From positions 869,001 through 933,000 of the forward strand of contig CAHIKZ030005576.1 in the NCBI GenBank assembly GCA_903632075.3: a stretch of DNA of 64,000 nt, read 5' to 3'. Below the pieces are notes generated by a model. That model saw only the letters and a list, made by a program, of their open reading frames with translations, had not been told where the DNA came from and ran no database searches. The position numbers and the translations under genes were made by a program. Numbering within the stretch: position 1 is the first letter of the stretch; every line of letters starts with the position of its first letter. This document shows positions 1-9,252 of the stretch, piece by piece. This DNA comes from Acanthosepion pharaonis. Its lineage: Eukaryota; Mollusca; Cephalopoda; Sepiida; Sepiidae.

Positions 1-91
1 TCACTTGATAAGACATCAGAAGTGTTGGAAACAAATTGGCTATTTTGTGGTCATTTTTGTGTGTGATAACATGTTTATGTTATAATTTTTG

Positions 92-98
<7 letters not shown>

Positions 99-136
<38 letters not shown>
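99..136. repeat. (TA)n microsatellite
   Basis: About 19 TA units; another at 271-298 and a third at 450-490 frame the foldback 307-396. Confidence 0.9.
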
Positions 137-141
<5 letters not shown>

Positions 142-264
142 AAGATGTACTGAATACATCTTTGTGAAACTTACATTGCCAGCTGCTGACACACACACAT
201 ATACACAAGTATTTTAGTCATCCCACAATGCACACACAAAATACTTAGAATATCATAACAAAGA

Positions 265-301
<37 letters not shown>

Positions 302-306
302 ATTAG

Positions 307-396
307 ATTGATGTGAATTTGTGATCCTGGGTATCACGCTATTTGCGATCATCAGACAAATAGCATGAAACCCAGGGTCACAAAACTGACATCAAT
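307..396. repeat. Foldback (hairpin) of the GCATGAAAC family between (TA)n arrays
   Basis: Arms 307-344 and 356-396 pair (ATTGATGT.., TTGTGATCCTGGG, CTATTTG with complements), loop CGATCATCAGA. (TA)n lies on both sides. Confidence 0.7.
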
Positions 397-434
397 AAGC
401 ATGTGCGTATATATAATATATAAATAATATATAT

Positions 435-491
<57 letters not shown>

Positions 492-495
<4 letters not shown>

Positions 496-1355
496 GCAAC
501 CTTGACTCTCGACCATAATTTGTTCTGAAAGTCTGTTCTAAAACTGAATTGTTTGAGAACTGATTCATTCTTTCCCCATTACAATTTTGTAATTTCATTT
601 TGAAGGTGTACAAGATATTTGGTGGTAAGCTCCGTATGGTGGTCTTCCACCAGTTATTCAGTATCGCCACCCCTCCATGCCTAATTACACTGTGTATTTC
701 ACTTCTATTCTTAAATTTCTTAAACCAGCCTTTACTAGATTTGAATTCAAAAGTATCACTTTCAGCACTTGTACCAAGGGTTTTCTTTACTAGATCATTA
801 TAAATTTCTAATGCTTTTTTACAAATAAATGCTTTACTGATACTGTCAACTGCTAACTTTTTCTTATTTATAAAAATAACTTTTCCACTTCTTTAGTCTT
901 TGTTTACTAATAAACATCACTCCTTTTGCAACATCAACTGCTTTTATCACTTCTTTATATTTTATAATAGTAGATATTGTCAATTTTGGCATACCATACT
1001 GCACAGTATGATCTGACACATAAACATCATTTTTGTGTTTTGCAATGATTTCTTTCTTCACTTCAATTGTTTTTCTCTTAAATTTTTTTTTTACTTTACT
1101 AATATCACTTATAGTTTTCATTGGAGCCATGACTAAGGGCTAATGAAGTGAAGAAAAGGCACAGTACAATAAAATTGGTAATGAAAAGCACAGCACAACA
1201 CACAAATCATTAAAGCATGGCGGTCAACTCAGAAATGATTCTGTTTGGGTTAATTTGGTTTGGCAATGTTTTTAGAGAACCGAAATTTTGTTTGATAACT
1301 GAGTTATTTTCATCTCAAATTTTCTGTGAGATATTTGAGAACCAAGGTTGCTCTG
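492..1355 (-). mobile_element. Tigger/pogo DNA transposon, internally deleted
   Basis: Terminal inverted repeats (CAGAGCAACCTTG at 492; CAAGGTTGCTCTG ending at 1355) are flanked by TA on both sides, the usual pogo/Tigger target duplication. On the minus strand the frame 1130-864 starts MAPMKTISDISKVKKK and continues with the helix-turn-helix pattern of the CENP-B-type N-terminus (EVKKEIIAKH ... STIIKYK). A second stretch (about 860-600) has FKSSKGWFKKFKNRS followed by SVIRHGG, as in the second CENP-B DNA-binding domain. The DDE catalytic part is absent, so the copy cannot make active transposase. It has inserted at the edge of the (TA)n array 450-490. Confidence 0.75.
864..1130 (-). pseudogene. 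N-terminal part of a Tigger/pogo transposase
   Basis: An 88-residue open frame on the minus strand. It carries a lysine-rich start (VKKKFKRKTIEVKKEIIAKH) and a pattern matching the psq/CENP-B first helix-turn-helix, which in intact elements binds the terminal repeats. A stop ends it early; the second DNA-binding domain follows in another frame (600-860). A domesticated gene is unlikely because the reading frame is broken and the catalytic domain is missing. Confidence 0.65.
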
Positions 1356-1880
1356 TATTTCACAATGTATTAATACATCTTTAGGAAACTTAAATGCTGT
1401 AAGTCATAAAACCCAATGACAAACCACTTTTTACATACACAGATTTTCCAGCCACCTGCCACTGATAATCAAGAAGAACCTGTAATCAGTTATTTGCAGG
1501 CAATCTGACAATTCTTTCAGTGAAACCATCTTCAATGAAGCCAAAAAATATGAAACAGCCCTAAAAGATAGTGGATTTTCAGCAACATTCATATACACAC
1601 TTCACATTACAGAAAATACCAATTGAAAAAGAAGTAAAACATGGTTTAACCCACCAAACAACAAAAATATAAAAACAAACTTATGAAAAATATTTATTGA
1701 ACACCACCACCCCACAATCAATTCCTCACCCCAGAAATTCAAACAGATGCTGATTACATCAGGAAAACATAAATGATTAAAATTATTAACAAATTAACCA
1801 CAACTTAAACAGCATATAACTAGTATCATGATGGTGGTATTGGACTTGGAACATATATTTTAATTTTTTTATTATAAGTA

Positions 1881-1935
1881 CAGGGTGTGATGCGTAAATT
1901 GTCACCATTTTATATTTCTTTTGCAAGTGTGCAAT
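1881..1935 (+). mobile_element. 5' terminal fragment of the DD37D mariner family
   Basis: CAGGGTGTGATGCGTAAATT follows TA at 1879-1880 and matches the left end of the copies at 2713 and 21754. Similarity fades after about 55 bases; no transposase remains. Confidence 0.6.
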
Positions 1936-1975
1936 TTTAGGCAGACTCTTTTTGCAGCTGCTTATCCTTTTCCCC

Positions 1976-1978
<3 letters not shown>

Positions 1979-2041
<63 letters not shown>

Positions 2042-2079
2042 TGGTCATGAACTAAAGTCATCTTAATTCCAATTGTAAA

Positions 2080-2121
<42 letters not shown>
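1979..2121. repeat. Two (TA)n microsatellites
   Basis: 1979-2034 and 2081-2121, separated by 46 bases of unique sequence. Confidence 0.9.
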
Positions 2122-2124
<3 letters not shown>

Positions 2125-2212
2125 GAAATATAGTTTTAATGTGTGCTGTATTTATGGGATAAAGTGTTCAATATCAGAGATAGAGTGTATGCAAATATAA
2201 ATATAAGTAAAC

Positions 2213-2321
2213 ACTGAAGTCAACAGGGACAGGCTGTTTCATGCTAGATGCAATCATCAGGCAGTCTGACGATTGCATCTAGCATGAAACAGCCTATTGT
2301 CTCTGGAGTGATGACTTCAGT
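2213..2321. repeat. Foldback (hairpin) of the GCATGAAAC family
   Basis: Arms 2213-2255 and 2271-2321: ACTGAAGTC.., AGGCTGTTTCATGCTAGATG, GCAATC against their complements; loop about 15 bases. A (TA)n array ends 90 bases to the left and a short one lies to the right. Confidence 0.75.
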
Positions 2322-2653
2322 ATTCACTTTTTATATTTTATATATATAATTAGAAATAAAATAAAATTTTGCACAGCGAGAAATCAAACAGGGAACAAAT
2401 TTTTCTAACAGTTCCACCTACAAGCAGACTCTACCCACCTCTAAAACTAATGTTGATAGTTTCAACCTCCCTCTCTTTTATTTCTCGTGATCTACTGATG
2501 AAGAACACAGGCATGTTCGAAAATTCTGAACTTAGAAACCTCAATCTCCGGCTTCATTTTTTGTCACCTGGTTAATATTAATAAGGTTCTTTTGTACTGA
2601 TTTCATCAGTACCTTTCGTTTGACTTTTGTTTTATTGAGCAACTTATCTACTC

Positions 2654-2658
<5 letters not shown>

Positions 2659-2706
<48 letters not shown>
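2659..2706. repeat. (TA)n microsatellite adjoining a mariner left end
   Basis: About 24 TA units end 6 bases before the mariner at 2713. Confidence 0.9.
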
Positions 2707-2712
<6 letters not shown>

Positions 2713-3326
2713 CAAGATGTGATGCATAAATTGTCGCCATTTTATATTTTTAATTTCTTGTATGTGTGTTGTTTTGTTTTGTTTTGTCAACTGCACTGTA
2801 TAGTAAGATGAGTTGGGTACTGCTGGTGAGAAAAAGATCACAATGGCACAATTCACTCCACCAGGAATTTGGAAATAGCATGCTGTACTGCTTAGTATTT
2901 GTGCTGAAAGCTCCAATATGAACATTTCAGAGTGTTTGGGTGTTAATCTGAGGACAGTGCAGAGGTTTCAGAAAGAGTTAGATGAGTTTAATGGCGATTA
3001 CATAGGTGTTTGGAGTGATCACTAGTGATGGCAATGTTATGTCCCCATTCATCCCCCCATAGGGTAGACTCAACACAGACACTTAAAATCAAGTACCTTG
3101 AGGAGGTAGTGCAACAATGGGTCAAAAGGGTGACTGCTGGAAGACCCTATGTCAGGCAACAGGACTGTGCACCATGCCACACAAGCAAGAAAACCCAATC
3201 ATAGTTGTCAGACCATTTCTGTGACCACATCACCCCCTACATCTGGCCACCTAATTCCCCAGATGCAACCCTCTTGATTATTATGTGTGGGGTACAGTTG
3301 AGTGACAGTTCAACTACTTGTAACAC
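2713..3326 (+). mobile_element. Mariner-like element (DD37D type), transposase broken, 3' end replaced
   Basis: Starts after TA (2711-2712) with a terminal repeat GATGTGATGCATAAATTGTC shared with the copies at 1881 and 21754. Translation in shifting frames shows an N-terminal HTH (ISECLGVNLRTVQRFQKEL), then QQDCAPCHTSKKTQS, WPPNSPD and, one frame on, NPLDYYVWG. From the D of QQD to the D of LDYYVW there are 37 residues between, the spacing of the DD37D (maT) mariners. An internal TAG and several frameshifts show it is dead. Similarity to the copy at 21754 stops near 3326, where sequence of another mariner begins. Confidence 0.75.
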
Positions 3327-3630
3327 ATTCAGTTAAGTTACATGCAACTGGTACTTTTTCAAGTATCTGGTCAATTTTTTTAGCCAAAAGACATTCCTTT
3401 GCAAAGAAGATGCAGAAACTGCACTCAAAGATTTCTTGGCATTCAAACCTTTAGAGATTTATCTTAAGGCATGCATAACCTTGTGACTCAATGGTAGAAA
3501 TGTACGGATGGTCAGAGTTTTTATTTGACTGATTTAAACAATGTTTAAATGCATTAATTCAGGAATATAAGTTGAGTCTAAAACCAGACATTGTTTTTTT
3601 TCTGAACAGCCTTATACAAATTGTGGAAAA
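3327..3630 (+). mobile_element. 3' fragment of a second, different mariner/Tc1-type element
   Basis: A frame at about 3380-3485 reads FSQKTFLCKEDAETALKDF then AFKPLEIYLKACITL, resembling the C-terminal end of mariner transposases (acidic helix, then FF.SKP..FY.KGI..LP). It is followed by a non-coding tail and a likely terminal repeat near 3595-3615 (TTTTTTTTCTGAACAGCC). The element is not the one immediately upstream. Assignment to mariner is by pattern only. Confidence 0.45.
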
Positions 3631-4233
3631 AGATGACATCAGTAGCATGCAGTTATCAATGATGATAGCACAGTTTCAAACATGACATCTGTAAATAGAA
3701 ATAAAGTACAGATAACTCTTTAAAAAGTCAAGGATTGATTTGTACTTTATATTATGAACAGGACACATCAATATTTTTCTCTTCTGACAAATGGCTTGAG
3801 GGAGGTCTAATGAACGCTAATCCACAAAAGATATACCCTCACCCACCAAATTTTTTCTTATTTTTTTACAAGCTAGCAACTAAACTTAAGTAGGTCACAA
3901 TTTTCTAAAAGATAGATTCCTTGACTTTGTCATTTACTCAGCTATTTTAATGCATTTTATTATGATTCATTTTGTTTTTTCCTCTAATTCTCTTCTTTAA
4001 GTGTGGAACCTCTGTGTTTGTGGGTGCCTGCTTGTGCAGAGAATGCCTGAAAGTTACTGAAAGGTTCTGGGCCAAACCAGCTTTTAAAATCTAACAAAAT
4101 ATTGGAATGTCTGGAAATTCCTTTCTTGGTTTGGTTGAGAACTTTTTAACATTCTCTCATCTATGAACTGGTAATTTGTTTTATATTTTATGAAGATCTG
4201 TTATTATTTAACACTTTTTAACTGCTTGCTTTG

Positions 4234-4237
<4 letters not shown>

Positions 4238-4291
<54 letters not shown>

Positions 4292-4306
4292 TTTCAAAGC
4301 CAGGAG

Positions 4307-4352
<46 letters not shown>
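4238..4352. repeat. Pair of (TA)n arrays with duplicated flank
   Basis: 4238-4288 and 4309-4352. TTTCAAAGCCAG.AGTTA follows the first array (4293-4309) and again the second (4370-4386), so the unit array plus flank was duplicated. Confidence 0.85.
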
Positions 4353-4360
<8 letters not shown>

Positions 4361-4410
4361 TTTCATTTATTTCAAAGCCAGCAGTTAAAATTTAAAAGTT
4401 AAAAGAGGAA

Positions 4411-4725
4411 GCATGGTGGAGTAGTGGTTAGTGGCTCAGATTGAGGAATCAAAGAGCAGAGTTCAAATTACAATCGAATCCATTCACTTATGTGCTAATA
4501 CCCTTGGGAAAGTATTAATCCTCTTCTTCTCCCTCCAGCTATGGGTAAATAGCAGGACAGACTGGGTTCTATAGCCTTGGATGGCAGCTGGTCTTGGAGA
4601 AGGACAACTTTGAATTCAAAACCTGTGGAGGGTTGTTTGGGGATTTGTGGCATGTAGTGCACCGGTTCTCTGTATTCAGCCCTTCAAATGAGTGGTTGGT
4701 ACTGCACAAAAAGCCTTCACCACTA
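4411..4725 (+). mobile_element. tRNA-derived SINE, family A, longest copy
   Basis: The head has an A-box-like TGGAGTAGTGGTTAGTGGCT (4416-4435) and a B-box-like GAGTTCAAATT (4459-4469), so it was once a pol III promoter from a tRNA. The body contains CCTTGGGAAAGTATTAATCC, CCAGCTATGGGTAAATAGCA, GACAGACTGGGTTCT and GGACAACTTTGAATTCAAA, shared with other family copies. It resembles the tRNA-derived retroposons described from octopus. CpG depleted, so old. Confidence 0.65.
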
Positions 4726-4798
4726 TAATCAAATCATATGTGCTGGTGTTCTAGGAACTGAGCTGCTTGACCTTATATTTTGAATATGACAGTAAAGT

Positions 4799-4800
<2 letters not shown>

Positions 4801-4849
<49 letters not shown>
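4801..4849. repeat. (TA)n microsatellite
   Basis: About 24 units, left of the inverted repeat 4938-5075. Confidence 0.9.
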
Positions 4850-4850
<1 letters not shown>

Positions 4851-4937
4851 GAATGTAAAAGGCCAAAGAATAAAATTACAACATCCAAAACATTAATTTA
4901 AAACAGGGCTCAATACAAGAGTAGAATAATAAATATT

Positions 4938-5075
4938 TATTATACACTGTTACATTAGAACATGCAAATCTGAATTATTGTTAGCCACCTGAAGAAATGT
5001 TTGATTTTAACGTTGAAAGAAAATGTACAGTTTTGTAGTGGATATTTATATGTTCTAATGTAACAGTGTATAATA
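4938..5075. repeat. Inverted repeat next to (TA)n
   Basis: TATACACTGTTACATTAGAA (left arm within 4938-4963) and TTCTAATGTAACAGTGTATA (right arm within 5050-5075) are exact complements; spacer about 86 bases. (TA)n flanks both sides. Confidence 0.7.
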
Positions 5076-5257
5076 TATATATATGTGTGTGAGAGTGTGT
5101 GTGTGTGTATATCTAGGAGTAATACAAATATAAGAGTTGTAACTTAGCAGATGTTATATTCAGCAACCTAACTCCAGATGTTTGTAGACATACCTTTTTT
5201 AAAAGTTTGGTTTACTCATCAGGAGCAAAAGAAAGAGAAGTAGATGTATACATACAG

Positions 5258-5492
5258 GTAGTGCAATGATTAGCAATGCAGAAAGGGGAATTGGCAAGCT
5301 GTGTTCAAATTCTGGCTTTATCTCTTGTATTCACTTTCACACTCATTCTTTTGTTAAAGATATAAATCCATTTGTTACTATCCTCCTCCAATTATGGGTT
5401 AAATAGCAGGGTAGACTGGGTTCTCTAGGTTTGAGTATCAGCCAGTGTAGGACAACTTTGAATTCAAGTGTTTAAACAGAAAGATCTGGAAA
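5258..5492 (+). mobile_element. tRNA-derived SINE, family A
   Basis: GTGCAATGATTAGCAATGC head, B-box-like GTGTTCAAATTCTGGC (5301-5316), body with CCAATTATGGGTTAAATAGC, GGTAGACTGGGTTCTCTAGG and GGACAACTTTGAATTCAA. Confidence 0.6.
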
Positions 5493-5629
5493 TGTGTATA
5501 TGACTTTTGCCTCCCATCATGTGATACATATGGATGCCTGTCAGCTTACTTCCCGTATTAAACCTGGACAAGTAGACAGTTGCTCCAGTACAGTGCGAGG
5601 GTTTACTTTCTTAACACAGCCGTTTAGTA

Positions 5630-5774
5630 TTTGGACTATTGTTAATATATCTACCCAATCTTCACTTGCCAGCCTTGACAGAGTTCAAAAGCATTTATGC
5701 AGCCATGTCAATGATTAATTATTTTCCAGCCTCCAACCCCTTTTCTCACAGACACAATGTTGCAAGCCTATCGC
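5630..5774 (+). mobile_element. LINE C-terminal fragment joined to a 5S-derived SINE
   Basis: SLASLDRVQKHLCSHVND, then (next frame) SHRHNVASLSLL near 5745-5775, the LD.VQKR...LSHRRNVASLSLF block of jockey-like LINEs. At about 5775 the sequence changes without a gap into 5S rRNA-like sequence, suggesting a template-switch or later recombination. Confidence 0.6.
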
Positions 5775-6000
5775 TATTAAAATTAAGCAACATTGAGCCT
5801 GGTCAGTACCTAGAGGAGTGACCACTTGGGAATAACAGGTGCTGCAAGCTTGGATTGGTGGCATAATGACTCAGAATTATTAATCAGGGAACCATGTTCC
5901 AATTCCTGTTGGACTCGTTATATTCACTTGCGTATAAATGCCCTTGGGAAGGTTATGAAGCCACCTCTTCTCTCCCCAGCTATGGGTTAATTAGTAAATA
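5775..6000 (+). mobile_element. Dimeric 5S rRNA-tRNA SINE
   Basis: 5775-5850 matches the 3' two-thirds of 5S rRNA (AAGTTAAGCAAC-like, GCCTGGTCAGTACCTAGA, GAGTGACCACTTGGGAATA, GGTGCTGCAAGC). It is followed directly by a tRNA-type head (GGTGGCATAATGACTCAG, 5857-5874), a B-box-like CATGTTCCAATTCC and the family A body (CCCTTGGGAAGGTTATG, CCCCAGCTATGGGTTAAT). The same junction recurs at 44715-44990, so it is a family and not an accident. Confidence 0.7.
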
Positions 6001-6099
6001 CTTGTATCCCTAAATCATAACACTACTGTCCATTACAGTAAAAAAATAACATCTCAACAGATATCTCAGAGAACCAACTGGTTGATGTTTTTGCAAGTT

Positions 6100-6345
6100 T
6101 TTTTTTAATGATGTTCAACCAATACAAGGCTCAAGAGCCGCTCAAGGTAGAGACTTATTGAATAAGGTGTGTGATATAAATGTAAGAGTAGGAATTGAAG
6201 ATTATGAGCATATGCATGTTAGATAATGATTGAATCTAGTTTGTTTGGGGAAGCACTCTTGTGGAAGTCTCTTTCATTAAGTAACGGTTCTTGTGAAGAA
6301 GCTGAGTGAAACTTCCTCTTTACTAATGGATTATGAGGTGAATGA
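6100..6345 (-). mobile_element. LINE 3' end, minus strand
   Basis: Minus strand ends with GCGGCTCTTGAGCCTTGTAT then GGTTGAACATCATT and an A-run (plus-strand T-run 6101-6109). Upstream on that strand is a degraded TQLLHKNRYLMKETS and PQECFP-like C-terminus. Confidence 0.5.
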
Positions 6346-7029
6346 GGATGAATCTACTTCATGGGCATAGTAAGGCTGGTCTTAGCAATAAATATCTGAA
6401 TTGGGATGACACTACAATATAGAAGAAGTGTCCGCCATATTTGGTAACTCTGGATTGAACTCTGAAGACTATATGTCTTCCCCAACACTCAATGGGCTTT
6501 TGACAATATTTCACACATCTTACCATGAAGGTGGGAGGCAACTTATGAGGATCATTGAAGCATGAAAATCCCATTGTTGGGTGTGCAACCAACCATGACA
6601 TTTGTTGAAGCATTGCCAAAGAAACACTAATAAGGAGTTGGCTAATGTTGGGTAGGGTGGATGCAAGATTTGGCACCTGCCACATGTCCCATCAAAGTGA
6701 GAGAGATGCTCAAAAAAATTGCAGAAGAAGTTACAATTGATGGAGAAGAGCAAAGATGATGCCAAGAAAATATTCATAACCCAACGAGACAACTCAGTCC
6801 ACGACAGATCACACTGAGGTAATCACATAAAAAGTAAAAGATAACAAAGAAGAAAAGAAAATAAATACCTGAGAGTAAGCAATCTGTCATACAGTCCACA
6901 ACAGATGCTGAATACCCACAAGATTCATGGTTAAAACAAACCCAGATACAAGTAAGAATTTTTTCTCCCTCTTCTTCTTAAAAGTTTCTCAAACTGCACC
7001 TCCCCAAAATAAAGAAACTACCTTTCAAG

Positions 7030-7350
7030 CACCTAACTGTAAAACCATATTTTGCCTTACCCCCTCTCAATTTGCTCATCACATTCATGTCCCGCATATT
7101 GTAGCAACCCCACCATTCCTTTCGTATTACCCTGGTGAGATGCAGGTTCTACTCTAGCAGCTTCATCCATTGAGCTACTGCTCTGTGGAATTAAACCTTG
7201 AGAGGTTGCTTCCCTGATCACTACAATCTTAACCTGTTCAAGTCTGTTGTTAACTGTTATCTTCCACACATGTCCACATGAGATGTGCCTCTTACTCTAT
7301 AACCTTCTGCCTCCAGTAGCCTTCGAGCCTTGTACAGGGTGAACACCACT
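7030..7350 (+). mobile_element. LINE 3' end (C-terminus plus 3' UTR)
   Basis: Frames give SQFAHHIHVPHIVATPPF, then RCRFYSSSF and RGCFPDHYNLNLFKSVVN with CYL, then the tail AGCCTTCGAGCCTTGTACAG with GGTGAACACCACTG and AAAAAG. The same tail type is present at 43590, 38490 and 6100 (minus strand) and 49735 (+). Confidence 0.65.
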
Positions 7351-7364
7351 GAAAAAGAAACCCC

Positions 7365-7611
7365 ACTAAAAATGAACTGAAGGCAAGGATTCACCAATTT
7401 AAACAAGGAGACTGTCCAGAAGAGTTGAAGGAGATTCTGAAGTCGTCTGAAGGCAGTGGTCGAAGCCAATGGTGATTTTATTGAATAAATTTACTCTTTA
7501 GTATTTCAAGATATTTTTCTTTAATTTTGGTAAATATATCTGTTAAAATGAGATGTTGGTGTTATTTTCAATTTTGTGTAATTTAGGCAACAATTTATCC
7601 ATCACACTCTG
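7365..7611 (+). mobile_element. 3' fragment of the DD37D mariner family
   Basis: Shares with the element at 21754-22575 the segment GAAGGCAAGGATTCACC, the transposase C-terminus (KETVQK-like, then EANGDFIE) and the 3' terminal repeat (CAACAATTTATCCATCACAC ending CTG at 7611, followed by TA). It lies directly behind a LINE 3' end (7030-7350). Confidence 0.65.
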
Positions 7612-7949
7612 TATAAAAAATAATACGAGTCAGTAACAAGAGATTTGCAGAAATTTACTATCAACGATTTCCACTCCTAGAACATTAAGGATTTTATTTA
7701 TTGTTATAAAATAATAAAAATGATGAAGATTTGAAAAAAAAAGTGTACCTTTTTTTCAAGATCTAAAGCAGGCTGAATAAAAAAAATGTTATTGGACTTG
7801 GCTAACTTTTTGCCAGATTCTGTAGTAAATGGAATAACCAAGGGAAAAACATACTGTCAACGGTTTGCAAGAACAGCATGCAAAACAATACCCTGCAGTG
7901 TCTTGAAAAAGAAAGAGAGTAATAAATAATGTGTGTACAATTAGAAAGT

Positions 7950-8717
7950 TTTTGAGATATTGGCATCGGTGGTAAGGGAGAGAAAAAAGAAAAGCGTGCG
8001 TGCTGGAAAGAATGATCAGGTGGCGCTATTTGCTAGCAGCAGCAGCAGCAACCAGTAATGGCTCGATAAAGCGTTGCTTGTTGAGATGGATGGACCATTT
8101 GCATTTATTTTAGAAGCAATGGAAAAAGTATCAAGTCCTAACCACTTAGATTCTAGAATTATTTAAGAATAAAGGCTAAAATGAATAAAGCAAAACATTT
8201 AAGAACAAGAAGCCATATGGAAACAAGATCTCATTTTTACTTTTGTTAAAAAAAAGAAAGAGATCTAGCTCGTTTGTTAATTTAACTTGTTTTTATTGTT
8301 GATATGGATTCATGTGATACGAAGGGTGGGAGGCGATTTTAAGTGAAAGTTGGAGGTTTCTTGAGAAAGAAAAAAAAGGTGAACACGGGTGGAAAGAACG
8401 GTTGACAGTGAAAAAAGAGAAATGACATGTCAGAGAGAAAGAAAGAGAGGGGTGGGTAGAGAAACGGAGTCAGTAGAAGAATCCAGAGAGATATGAGTCC
8501 TGAGAAAAGAGGAAAACTGGAAAAAAATAAAATAATAATACTGAGTGGGAGCGAACTGAAAGCAAGAAAAAAAAGGAAAGAAAATTCTACAATAAAGCTT
8601 AAAAAAATAAAAATCAGAGAGAATTATGAAAGAGACTGAAAAAAAATAATAAAATCAGAAATAAAACTTTAAAATGACGACGAACATAAAATAGAATAAA
8701 AATACTAAGAAGACTAG
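7950..8717 (+). promoter_or_regulatory. Probable promoter / non-coding first exon region of the DENND5-like gene
   Basis: This stretch lacks the TE fragments of its flanks. It has a small cluster of CpG-containing motifs (GCGTGCGTGC near 7995, GGCGC near 8022, CGATAAAGCG near 8072), a (CAG)n-like run at 8036-8050, and then strongly purine-rich sequence (8330-8720). Position directly upstream of the first coding exon is the main argument. No TATA box or initiator can be assigned. Confidence 0.35.
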
Positions 8718-9101
8718 GTAAGAAGAGATAAATATTTTACAATTTGTTGGAAAATATTAAAAATTTAAATCTGAAAGAAAGAAAGAAACGTAGTACCATG
8801 AGGTAGTAAAAGATGGAAGGAGGAGGAGATGTAGTGTACAAAGGGAGTGGGAATAATGCCTAAAAGGGAGTAAGCGAGGAGTAGTAGGAGAAGGTAATTT
8901 TAGTGATGAAGTTGGAGGAAGATCCAAGCGGCAACCACCGACTCGAGATGTTATGAGTGTGTCTGTGTGAATGTGTGCGAATGTATAGTAAGGACGAAGT
9001 AAGGAGTACCAAGGGAAGAAACAACAACAACATAACCCTCCCCCCAACAAAACAAACAAAAAATAGCAAACACCTAGGATTACCATTATTTTTTTTTTCA
9101 G
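8718..9101 (+). other. Possible 5' UTR intron of the DENND5-like gene
   Basis: CTAG|GTAAGAAG at 8717/8718 matches the donor consensus and the polypyrimidine-CAG at 9101 matches an acceptor, giving a 384-base intron just before the coding exon. Open frames inside it (for example 8957-9193 in another frame) have no recognisable content. RNA evidence would be needed to choose between spliced and unspliced 5' UTR. Confidence 0.35.
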
Positions 9102-9252
9102 TGACGGAACTCTTGTGGTTCCAGTCGCATGAAAAAAAAAAATTAATCAGGGAGGACAATGTCTGGACAGGGACCTTCTTACCGATTCGCTGACTATTTT
9201 GTAATTTGTGGTTTGGACGTAGCCTCGGGACTGGAACCCGATACATTGTCAG
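9102..9252 (+). other. DENND5: Predicted exon of the DENND5-like gene (5' UTR part plus first coding bases)
   Basis: A run of about 12 pyrimidines ending in CAG at 9089-9101 is a strong splice acceptor 57 bases upstream of the start codon. With the donor after 9252 it defines a 151-base exon. If this acceptor is not used, the exon simply extends upstream. The splice sites are seen; their use is inferred. Confidence 0.5.
9159..9252 (+). CDS. DENND5: First coding exon of a DENND5-type Rab exchange factor (partial gene)
   Basis: Seen: ATG at 9159 with A at -3, an in-frame TAA at 9144-9146, then 31 codons beginning [20 protein letters not shown] and ending SGLEPDTLS, and a consensus donor (TCAG|GTAAGA) after 9252. 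One base of a split codon starting with G is left over. Known: vertebrate DENND5A starts with a short low-complexity leader followed by [12 protein letters not shown], then GLEPDELSA; the split codon here fits that Ala (GCN). DENND5 proteins (Rab6IP1) are about 1,270 residues, with tripartite DENN, RUN and PLAT domains. They act at Golgi and endosomal membranes as Rab39-type GEFs and Rab6 effectors. Inferred: this is only the first about 2% of the protein, the start of the upstream DENN module; the rest lies beyond the window. Whether it corresponds to vertebrate DENND5A or 5B cannot be told, since invertebrates usually have one copy. Confidence 0.85.

Noticed and set aside
392..670. Open frames rich in alternating Tyr-Ile (here and at 2620-2925, 15781-16053, 26412-26672, 57610-57816)
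   Set aside because: Translations of (TA)n arrays; only their non-repeat edges can carry meaning.
6359..6792. Two overlapping minus-strand frames (108 and 90 residues)
   Set aside because: Different frames of the same DNA, upstream of a LINE tail; no motif recognised. Possibly repeat-derived but not assignable.
7331..7345. TACAGGGTGAACACC as a left mariner end for the fragment 7365-7611
   Set aside because: The same text is the 3' UTR tail of the LINE family (see 43588 and 38480), so it belongs to the LINE.
8957..9193. 78-residue open frame overlapping the first coding exon
   Set aside because: It is in a different frame from the DENND5-like peptide, crosses a likely splice acceptor and has no recognisable content.
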